Assembly (NCBI GenBank): GCA_020633825.1
Contig: JACKCV010000003.1
Span: 186,001 to 250,000, forward strand
Length of the DNA: 64,000 bases
Reading direction: 5' to 3'
Origin: Fibrobacteria bacterium
GTDB taxonomy: Bacteria; Fibrobacterota; Fibrobacteria; UBA5070
Both the position numbers and the translations under genes were made by a program. Numbering within the stretch: the first letter of the stretch is position 1; the number at the start of each line of letters is the position of its first letter. The notes beneath the pieces were generated by a model. That model searched no databases, was not told the origin of the DNA, and saw nothing but the letters and a program-made list of their open reading frames with translations. This document shows, one piece after another, positions 57,542 through 64,000 of this stretch.

Positions 57542-58486
57542 TCAGGGGAGGGGGATCGACGCTCCCTGCAGGCACACCGAAGCGACCAGGAAACCGGCCA
57601 CCAGGAAAGGTCCGAAGGGGAGGGCCTGGGCGTCGAGGCCGGTCCCCTCGGTCTGGGCACGCGCCACGGAGGCCGGACGCAGGAGGTGGACCACCATCCC
57701 GAACACCGCGGCGAAGGGAAGCCCCAGGACGATCGCGGGGAAGCCCAACGCCGCACCCGCGGCGAGGGCCAGGGAGACATCCCCCAGCCCGAGCGCCTCC
57801 ATGTCCCCGTGGAACCGGGCCCAGCGGAAACCCAGGGGCGCGAGCGGTCCCCGACGCCAGGAGCGGGGCGAGAGCCTCATCAGGGTCCGGGTCCATCGTC
57901 CCATCCATCCCAGGACCACCCGGGATCCGAAGGAGATCAGGTACAGGAGACCGCACGCCAGGAGCGCGTCGCGCAGGGCGAGGACGAGTTCCGGCATAGG
58001 CTGCTCGGCCAGGATGCCGCGGGCCAGGAGGGAGGAGACCAGCGCGAAGACCACCAATCCGTCGGGGATCTCGAAGGTGTCCCAATCGATCAGGGCGATG
58101 GGAACGCCGGACAGCGCGAAGGCCAGCCACCCGCCCGCCGAGGCTGCGTCCGGCCAGTGGCCGCGCAAGGCGAGCAGCGCCCAGGTCCAGCCGAGGACCC
58201 CGCAGAAGAACTCGACCGCCACGTAGCGGAGGGGGATGCGGCAGCCGCACCAGGCGCACTTTCCCCGCTGGACCAGCCACGTCGCCACCGGGATGTTGCG
58301 GTACCACGGGATGGGTGTCCTGCATTTGGGACAGTGCGACCCCGGCCGATTCAGGCTCATGCCCAGGGGGAGACGCCAGGCGACCACGTTGAAGAAGGAG
58401 CCGAAGGCCGCCCCCATGAAGGCCGCCAGGGCCAGGAGGACCCAGGAGGGCAGGGCCAGCCAGGATTCCAGGACGGAGGCGATCAG
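57542..58486 (-). CDS. Type IV prepilin peptidase (leader peptidase / methylase)
   Basis: This 314-residue membrane enzyme cleaves and N-methylates type IV pilin-like proteins. The N-terminal part has FGSFFNVVAWRLPLGMSLNR and two zinc CxxC pairs (CPKCRTPIPWY and CAWCGCRIPLRY) of the methylase domain. The aspartyl-protease residues are in ALIDWDTFEIPD and in LGLGDVSLALAAG (GxGD). About eight membrane segments are present. No ATG, GTG or TTG precedes the first membrane segment: CTG at 58486 overlaps the upstream stop as CTGA, with GGAG 5 nt before it. Confidence 0.88.
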   Translation of the reverse strand: MIASVLESWLALPSWVLLALAAFMGAAFGSFFNVVAWRLPLGMSLNRPGSHCPKCRTPIPWYRNIPVATWLVQRGKCAWCGCRIPLRYVAVEFFCGVLGWTWALLALRGHWPDAASAGGWLAFALSGVPIALIDWDTFEIPDGLVVFALVSSLLARGILAEQPMPELVLALRDALLACGLLYLISFGSRVVLGWMGRWTRTLMRLSPRSWRRGPLAPLGFRWARFHGDMEALGLGDVSLALAAGAALGFPAIVLGLPFAAVFGMVVHLLRPASVARAQTEGTGLDAQALPFGPFLVAGFLVASVCLQGASIPLP

Positions 58487-59400
58487 AGCGACTCCGCGAT
58501 GGGGAGGTCCCCGGAGCGTTCCCGGCTCTGGACCAGCTCGGCGATGAGTCCCAAGGACAGGAATTGCACCCCGAGGATGATCCCCCCCACCGAGAACAGC
58601 AGCAACGGGCGGATGTGGAGCTCCCGGGTGAGGATCCATTGGACCGCGAACCAGGGGATGGGGAGCGACCCCAGGACGAGGGCGATCAGGCCGATGCCCC
58701 CGAACAGGTGCAAGGGGCGCCGCAGATAGCGGTGGAGGAACCACAGGGTGAGGAGGTCGAAGAGCCCGTGGAAGCCGCGCGACCAACCGTACTTGCTGGA
58801 ACCGAACTGGCGGGCCCGGTGGTTGACCACCTTCTCGGTGACGCGGAAGCCATCCCAATGGGCCATGACGGGAAGCAGCCGGTGCATTTGTCCGTACAAC
58901 CGCAGATTGGGCAGGACTTCCCGCCGATAGGCCTTGAGGCCGCAATTGAAGTCGTGGAGCTTCAGACCCGAGACCCGCTGCACCAACGCGTTGTACACGC
59001 GGCTGGGGAGGGTCTTGTCGACGGGGTCGTTGCGTACCTGCTTCCATCCGGAGACCAGGTCCCAACCGGATTCGAGCATCCCCACGAGGGGACGGATCTC
59101 CGCGGGATCGTCCTGCAGATCGGCATCCATGGTGATCACGAAATCGCCCTGCACGGCGGCGAATCCCGCGGCCAGGGCCGCGGCCTTGCCGGCATTGCGC
59201 CGGAAGCGGACGCCACGGATGCGTGGATCGCGCGCGTGTTCCTCGCGGACCTTGGCGAAGGTGTCGTCTCCGGATCCGTCGTCGACGACCACGACCTCCC
59301 AGGCTCCTTCGAACCCTTCGAGACAGGTCCTGATCTCGGCGAAGAGATGGGGAAGGCTTTCCGCCTCGTTCCATGCAGGGATGACCAGACTGAGCTTCAC
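58483..59400 (-). CDS. GT2 glycosyltransferase with C-terminal membrane anchor
   Basis: This 305-residue enzyme resembles dolichol-phosphate mannose synthase-like and GtrB-like transferases that charge a polyprenyl carrier. LSLVIPAWNEAESLP and VVVVDDGSGDDTFAKV form the nucleotide site, ITMDADLQDDPAEI the DxD metal site, and DFNCGLKAYRREVL the acceptor region. Two membrane helices near the C-terminus (LFGGIGLIALVLGSLPIPWF and LLLFSVGGIILGVQFLSL) anchor it. The start is GTG 59400, with GGAGAGG upstream, overlapping the previous gene as GTGA. Confidence 0.9.
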   Translation of the reverse strand: MKLSLVIPAWNEAESLPHLFAEIRTCLEGFEGAWEVVVVDDGSGDDTFAKVREEHARDPRIRGVRFRRNAGKAAALAAGFAAVQGDFVITMDADLQDDPAEIRPLVGMLESGWDLVSGWKQVRNDPVDKTLPSRVYNALVQRVSGLKLHDFNCGLKAYRREVLPNLRLYGQMHRLLPVMAHWDGFRVTEKVVNHRARQFGSSKYGWSRGFHGLFDLLTLWFLHRYLRRPLHLFGGIGLIALVLGSLPIPWFAVQWILTRELHIRPLLLFSVGGIILGVQFLSLGLIAELVQSRERSGDLPIAESL

Positions 59401-60419
59401 GGATTCCTCTCCGGAGTTCCCGACGGATCGGGTTCTCCTCGCATCGAAATGAAGATCCCGACGATCGCGCTGACAAGCGCGGGAATGGTCATTCCCACCA
59501 GACTCGCCAGCAGGGCCTGGGCGAGTGCGAGGGAGGGGGCCATATCCGCCGAAACCCCGATCATCACGCCCGGCAAGGCGAAGAAGGTCTTCTGCGTCCC
59601 CTCCCGCAACCCCCAGCCCCCCACCGAAACCGGAAGGATGCTCACCAGGGAGACGATCGGAACGAACAGCAGGAACCAGGCGAACTCGATGGACAACCCC
59701 AACGCCTGGGCACAGAAGGCGTGGACCACGATGCGTTGGAACTGCACGACGAGGGACAACCCCACCACCTGGAGGACGGGGCCGGGATTGGTCCGGTATT
59801 CGAGGAAGGCCCCGCGCAGATCCCGTGCCGTGGAAAGCAACCGTCCCTCCCCGACCCAGCGGGTCAGGGGCGCGAACCAGCCCAGGAATCGTCGGGAGAA
59901 CAGGATCGCCGCGACGACGCAGAACCCCAGGGAAACCAGGCCGGTCAGCAGAGCCATCCGTTCGAACAAGGGATCGTGGTCGCCCGCCACCAGAAGCAGG
60001 GATGCGGCGAAGGCGAAGAAGGCGAGGGTGAAGAGCCCGACGAACCGGTCGAGCAGGGTCGCGGCCACCCCGCGCGCACCGGATTTGGTGTCGCGCTGGA
60101 CGGCCACGGCGCGCACGAAATCGCCCCCGACCCCGGTGGGGAGGACGAAATTCAGGAACATGCCCAGGGAATACGCGCGCAACAGGCGCCTGGCCGACGC
60201 CCGCACGCCCTGGACCACCAGCAGTCGTTCCCATTGCCAAGCCCCCAGCAGAACGGAAACGGCCATCATCCCCGCGGCGGCGGCCAGCCACCGCAACTCC
60301 ACCGCACGCAGATGGTCGAGCACCGCCGGAGCGTCGTTGCGAGACAGGACCCACGCCACCAGCGCGATGGTCACCACCACCTGGAGCGCCGAGGCCACCA
60401 ATCGCCGCAGGGCCTTCAC
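59397..60419 (-). CDS. LPG-synthase-type (UPF0104) membrane protein
   Basis: This 340-residue protein has about eight membrane helices and the features of the lysylphosphatidylglycerol synthase TM / UPF0104 family: YSLGMFLNFVLPTGVGGDFV with RAVAVQ, GVAATLLDRFVGLFTLAFFA, and VSILPVSVGGWGLREGTQ. Family members often accompany glycosyltransferases and are thought to move or process lipid-linked compounds. GTG 60419 overlaps the preceding GT4 gene as GTGA and its stop overlaps the GT2 start in the same way, so all three are made together. Confidence 0.85.
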   Translation of the reverse strand: MKALRRLVASALQVVVTIALVAWVLSRNDAPAVLDHLRAVELRWLAAAAGMMAVSVLLGAWQWERLLVVQGVRASARRLLRAYSLGMFLNFVLPTGVGGDFVRAVAVQRDTKSGARGVAATLLDRFVGLFTLAFFAFAASLLLVAGDHDPLFERMALLTGLVSLGFCVVAAILFSRRFLGWFAPLTRWVGEGRLLSTARDLRGAFLEYRTNPGPVLQVVGLSLVVQFQRIVVHAFCAQALGLSIEFAWFLLFVPIVSLVSILPVSVGGWGLREGTQKTFFALPGVMIGVSADMAPSLALAQALLASLVGMTIPALVSAIVGIFISMRGEPDPSGTPERNP

Positions 60420-61528
60420 CTCGAGGCCAACCTTCGGCGCAGCACCTCTTCGGTGCGTTCGGCGACCCGGTCCCAAGTGTGTTCGGCGGCCCAGGAAAGG
60501 CTCCGCTCCTGCAGGAATTTGGCCAGGGAACCATCTGCCAGGATCCTACCGACCCGCTCGGCCATCGCCGCATGGTCCCCGAAGGGAACCAGATACCCCG
60601 TCTGCCCATCCCGGACGGAATCGCAAAGCCCCGGAACGTCGGAGGCCACCACGGGAGTCCCGCATCCGTTGGCCTCGATGCTCGTCAGTCCCCATCCCTC
60701 CTTGCGCGAGGAGTTGAGGGCGACGGAGGCGCGACGGTACAGGGAGATCTTCTCGTCTTCCGAGACGCGCCCGTGGAAATGGACCCTCTCGGCGATTCCC
60801 AGGGTCTGGGCGACCGCCCGCAGGCGCGGCACGTCGTCCCCCGACCCCGCGATCTCCAGTCGCACCCTGGGGTGGTGGGGCACGAGAGCCGCCAAGGTGT
60901 GGAGGAGGACATCGAGGCCCTTGTACTTCTTCACACGGCCCAGGTACAGGAGCATGTCGGGATCCCGTTCGCCAGGTCCGGGAGGCGCGTAGCCACGCAG
61001 ATCCACGCCTTCCCCCACGTCGACCACGCGCTGGAGACCCAAGCGGAGCAATTCCGCCTGGGCCGAAGGCGACCCGGTCATGACGGGAACGGACCGGTAG
61101 CATCTCGGAACCAGTCGTTCGGCGAGATGGACGTAGAGCGCGGCGGGAGGACTGGCCTCCCGGAAGATCGTGGTGCCGAACAGGTGGTGGATCAACCCCA
61201 CCACCGGAACGGAGGTGCGCCAGGGAGCCAGCAAGGGGATCTTGTTGGAATCATCGACGACAATTTCCGGCCTCAACTCGGCGACCCACTCGGGCAACCG
61301 GTTCCACACCGTGAAATTGAAGGTGTTGCCGCCCCCTTCGCGCCGGACGGAATACCCTGCTTCCCTGTCGGAGGAGGGTAGCCCCCGAACGGCGTGGCTC
61401 ACCAGGGTGCAATCCCACCCCCGATCGGCGAGCCTCGCGAGCACCTCGTGGGCGTGGACCTCCGCCCCTCCCGCGAGGGGATTGCGGAGATCCCGCCAAT
61501 TCAGCCAGAGAAGCCGGATCGAACTCAC
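60416..61528 (-). CDS. GT4 glycosyltransferase
   Basis: This 370-residue GT-B enzyme has the N-terminal acceptor half (LLWLNWRDLRNPLAGGAEVH and RPEIVVDDSNKIPLLAPW) and C-terminal donor half (LLYLGRVKKYKGLDVLLHTL, VRLEIAGSGDDVPRLRAVA, ALNSSRKEGWGLTSIEANGC and GTPVVASDVPGLCDSV), with the EX7E-type glutamates in KEGWGLTSIEAN. It transfers a sugar to a glycan or lipid acceptor. GTG 61528 overlaps the DUF2723 gene as GTGA. Confidence 0.92.
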   Translation of the reverse strand: MSSIRLLWLNWRDLRNPLAGGAEVHAHEVLARLADRGWDCTLVSHAVRGLPSSDREAGYSVRREGGGNTFNFTVWNRLPEWVAELRPEIVVDDSNKIPLLAPWRTSVPVVGLIHHLFGTTIFREASPPAALYVHLAERLVPRCYRSVPVMTGSPSAQAELLRLGLQRVVDVGEGVDLRGYAPPGPGERDPDMLLYLGRVKKYKGLDVLLHTLAALVPHHPRVRLEIAGSGDDVPRLRAVAQTLGIAERVHFHGRVSEDEKISLYRRASVALNSSRKEGWGLTSIEANGCGTPVVASDVPGLCDSVRDGQTGYLVPFGDHAAMAERVGRILADGSLAKFLQERSLSWAAEHTWDRVAERTEEVLRRRLASR

Positions 61529-64000
61529 TGCGCCGGGGTCGTGGCCTGGGCGGAACCCGCTGCGGGAGCGGCCGGAGCCGGTGGCGCGACGGGGGCCGTC
61601 GGAGCGGGAGCCAGGACGGGAGGAGTCGCCTGCTGCTGCATCTGGACGCGATTCTGCAGCATGGAGACCACCTGCTGGGTGCGGCCGTCGCCCGGACGCA
61701 GGGTGTTGGCGGCCTCGGCGGCCTTGAGGGCCTCGGCATCGCGACCGGCTTCGGCGAGGACCATCGCCAGATCGAGCTGCAGGGCCGCATCGTTCGGACG
61801 AGCCTTCGCGGCGGAATCCATCAGCTTGATTCCCTGTTCCTTGCGGCCGGAACGCTGCATGGCCTCGACGCGGGCGCGGAGGATCATGGGTTCGTCGGGC
61901 ATGCGCTTCTGCGCGGCGGCCAGGATGCTGTCGGCCTGCTCGGGACGCCCGATCTGGGTGTACATCTGGGAGGCGAAGTACGGAGTCCTCCATTCGTCGG
62001 GCAGGATGGACTCGCTCTTGCGCAACAGGCGTGTCACGACGGCCAGACGCGCATCGATGGCCTTGCGGATCCGGGGACCGTCGGTGGAATCCATGCCGGG
62101 CAGTTCCAGCGAATCCTTCAGAGCCCGGATTTCGTCCCCTTCGGCCATGGAGGTCTGGATGGCGATCGAGGCGTAGTTCATCAGCAACCGACGGGAATCG
62201 TCATCGAGGTAGCGGAGCTTGGGAGCCGAAGCGTCCATGCCGCGGTACTTGTAGACGTTCTCGAAGAGGTCGACGGTCCGGTCGACGTCGACCGGCTGCT
62301 TCACGAGGGAGTCGGTGAGGACGTACACCATGCCCTGCATGCGGCAGTAGGGGGCGAACCCGAGCATGTTGTCGTCGCCCACGGTCGCGGCGAACACCAC
62401 CGGTTTGCGCTTGGGAGCCTGCTCGTTGGCCATGATGATGTGCATGATCAACTTGTCCTGGATCTTCAGGTAGGGCAGGCTCTTGGTCCCGGGGAAATCG
62501 ATGACCCGCTTGCCGACCGGAAGCTGCATGCCGTTGGGATACGGATTGCGCTCCGGGGAAAGCGCCTTGATCTCGGCGTCGGTGAGCAGGAGCGGAACCT
62601 TCGGCTCGATGTCGCGCATCTGGCGGATGTACCAGTCGGTGTTGATCAGCGAGAGGTTCACCAGACGGACGTCGCGACGGACGCCGTAGGTCTCCTGCAG
62701 GGCCCACAGGGGGAACGTGTCGTTGTCCCCGTTGGTGAAGAGGATCGCGTCCTGGGGGCAACTCATGAGGAGGTTGTAGGCGTAGTCGTAGGGGACGTGG
62801 ATCCGGGATCGGTCGTGCTCCGTCCAGTTGGACGTCCCGGCGACCACGGGAACCATGGCGCACAGCAGGACCGCCCCCACGAATTTGGGTTGGCTGGTCC
62901 AGTTCGACCCGCTGGGCATCTGCTGGCGCAGGCGCATCAGGAAGATCGCCATGGCCATGCCGTACAGGATGGAGACCAGCACGTAGGCGGGAGTGAAGAA
63001 GTAGTCGCGCTCGCGGACTTCCATGTGGACCGGCGCGGGGTACTGGACGTTCTGGCCGTTGGCGATGGCCTGTTTGTACCAGTACACGTCGGAGGTCTCG
63101 GGACGGGTCCCGTCGGCGAAGTTCACGTAGCCCAGGATGCCGAAGCTGGAGAAGATGTAGAGACCGGCCAGCAACCCGGCGAGGGTCTTGTCGCGCTTCC
63201 AGCCGAAGGACACGAGCCACCAGAGGGGAAGGTGGGCGAGGATGAACAGCGCCCACTGGGCCAGACGCTTCGCGCTTTGCCCGGGAACGGTGACGTAGCG
63301 GCCATCCTCGGCGCGTTGCATCCGAACCTGCAGGGCGGCGACCATGGAGGGGATCTTGTAGCCCAGGAAGGATTCCTCGCGTCCGGGCTTGAAGGGGAGG
63401 AACTGGGCGAACAGGTAGCCGCCGTACCCCATGTTCTCGTGGACCAGCAGCTGGTTGAGAGGGTGGGCACGCCGGGTCATGGCGCGCACCAGGGGATTCT
63501 CGGAACCGTACTGCTTGCGTTCGATGTATTCCTGGAACTCGCCCCAGTTCTCCAGGGACAGTGCGTCCTTCCAGGAGGGGGTCTTGTGGAGGTTGTTCCA
63601 GGTGGCGCGATCCTGGAGGACCAGGGGCTCGCGGATTTCCGGATCACCTTCGTCGATGATGGGATCGAGGGCCGACCGGATGGGGATGAACAGGTAGAGG
63701 GACCATGCCATCAGGGCCGACAGGGAGATCATGGCGGAAAGCTTGAAGCCTTCCTTCTGCCCGAGGACGGGGAGCTTCCAGAACAGCAGGCAGGCCAGGA
63801 AGGTGCCGATCAGGATGAAGGGCGTGTTGCCGGGCATGTAGAGGACGCTCATGACCAGGGGGCCGGCGATGTAGAGGGGCCACATCGTGCGCAGACGCTT
63901 GTCGACGACCACCATCCAGATGGTGATCAGCGGAAGGAACATCACCGTGAACAGGGTGAAATAGGTTCCCAGATAGCTGATGTACACAGTCACGACGAGG
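61525..64000 (-). CDS. DUF2723 family membrane protein, N-terminus outside window
   Basis: This frame is open through the right edge (825 codons visible), so the N-terminus is missing; an internal GTG at 63993 should not be taken as the start. Multiple membrane helices (LGTYFTLFTVMFLPLITIWM and others), YGYAQ-type loops and GFKLSAMISL precede a soluble region with YDYAYNLLMSCPQDAILFTN, GDNDTFPLWALQETYGVRRD and VRLVNLSLINTDWYIRQM, the typical DUF2723 (YibE-unrelated, GT-C-like) set. A TPR-like and A/P-rich tail ends it. In the FCB group these are predicted O-glycosyltransferase-like proteins. It heads the GTGA-linked operon. Confidence 0.88.
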   Translation of the reverse strand, partial: LVVTVYISYLGTYFTLFTVMFLPLITIWMVVVDKRLRTMWPLYIAGPLVMSVLYMPGNTPFILIGTFLACLLFWKLPVLGQKEGFKLSAMISLSALMAWSLYLFIPIRSALDPIIDEGDPEIREPLVLQDRATWNNLHKTPSWKDALSLENWGEFQEYIERKQYGSENPLVRAMTRRAHPLNQLLVHENMGYGGYLFAQFLPFKPGREESFLGYKIPSMVAALQVRMQRAEDGRYVTVPGQSAKRLAQWALFILAHLPLWWLVSFGWKRDKTLAGLLAGLYIFSSFGILGYVNFADGTRPETSDVYWYKQAIANGQNVQYPAPVHMEVRERDYFFTPAYVLVSILYGMAMAIFLMRLRQQMPSGSNWTSQPKFVGAVLLCAMVPVVAGTSNWTEHDRSRIHVPYDYAYNLLMSCPQDAILFTNGDNDTFPLWALQETYGVRRDVRLVNLSLINTDWYIRQMRDIEPKVPLLLTDAEIKALSPERNPYPNGMQLPVGKRVIDFPGTKSLPYLKIQDKLIMHIIMANEQAPKRKPVVFAATVGDDNMLGFAPYCRMQGMVYVLTDSLVKQPVDVDRTVDLFENVYKYRGMDASAPKLRYLDDDSRRLLMNYASIAIQTSMAEGDEIRALKDSLELPGMDSTDGPRIRKAIDARLAVVTRLLRKSESILPDEWRTPYFASQMYTQIGRPEQADSILAAAQKRMPDEPMILRARVEAMQRSGRKEQGIKLMDSAAKARPNDAALQLDLAMVLAEAGRDAEALKAAEAANTLRPGDGRTQQVVSMLQNRVQMQQQATPPVLAPAPTAPVAPPAPAAPAAGSAQATTPAQ

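Noticed and set aside
63993..63993. GTG at 63993 as the start of the DUF2723 protein
   Set aside because: The frame stays open to the window edge, and the family has further N-terminal membrane helices.

Overview
The window is about 66% GC with strong G/C preference at third codon positions. The gene content suggests a free-living, respiring bacterium of the FCB group, and Fibrobacterota is my best guess. Supporting features are large secreted von Willebrand proteins with FlgD-like C-termini, two CotH-kinase lipoprotein-like genes, a SUMF1/FGE-fold surface protein, a DUF2723 membrane protein, a CsgG-like protein with LA_2272-type repeats, menaquinone synthesis by the futalosine route, and a Complex I subunit. 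No rRNA gene or ribosomal protein gene is present, so the phylum is inferred.

Layout. 1-3616 (minus): ZapB-like and ZapA-like cell-division proteins, then folD and xseA. 3837-5886: a YiiX-like cysteine hydrolase, a sulfurtransferase and a TfoX-domain protein. 5964-7959: a minisatellite of about 21 units averaging 86 bp, then a nested inverted-repeat element that overlaps the end of an isolated nuoA. 8383-17920 (minus): a CsgG-like repeat protein and two giant paralogous VWA proteins. 18041-22164 (minus): surE-gyrA-PilZ operon headed by a short upstream reading frame. 22274-29703 (minus): an envelope cluster with a phytase-like protein, two CotH kinases, a SUMF1 protein and an arylsulfotransferase-like protein. 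29837-38432: sugar and amino-acid metabolism (aldose epimerase, maltokinase, aspartokinase, galE) and signalling (cNMP/DUF4388 and RsbU-type proteins). 38512-43980: rubredoxin, PEGA protein, tRNA-Leu, hemerythrin, cinA, a DUF5683-like protein, a LacI regulator and two tiny membrane proteins. 44109-50115 (plus): pfkB-like kinase, mqnB, mqnD, an unrecognised envelope protein, then an ECF sigma factor, a FecR protein and a beta-helix-like lipoprotein. 50203-51887 (plus): an E1/ThiF-like enzyme coupled to a JAMM metalloprotease. 52013-64000 (minus): a glycosylation operon (DUF2723, GT4, LPG-synthase-type membrane protein, GT2, prepilin peptidase), then FapA, an RNase H-fold nuclease, recN and pgsA.

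Gene expression. Genes inside operons overlap by exactly 4 nt (ATGA, GTGA, TTGA) again and again. Many genes at the head of a transcription unit lack a Shine-Dalgarno sequence and instead have a TAnnTT-like -10 hexamer 6-11 nt before the start codon, the arrangement expected for leaderless mRNA. The tRNA-Leu promoter (TTGCAA, 16 bp, TAAGTT) has the same -10 type, which supports the reading. Genes with leaders have clear AGGAGG-type sites.

Most unusual items: the structured minisatellite and the adjoining nested palindrome, the leaderless pattern with shared or face-to-face -10 boxes, the E1-JAMM pair, the CotH/sulfotransferase/SUMF1 cluster, and several starts that appear to use CTG or ATC.
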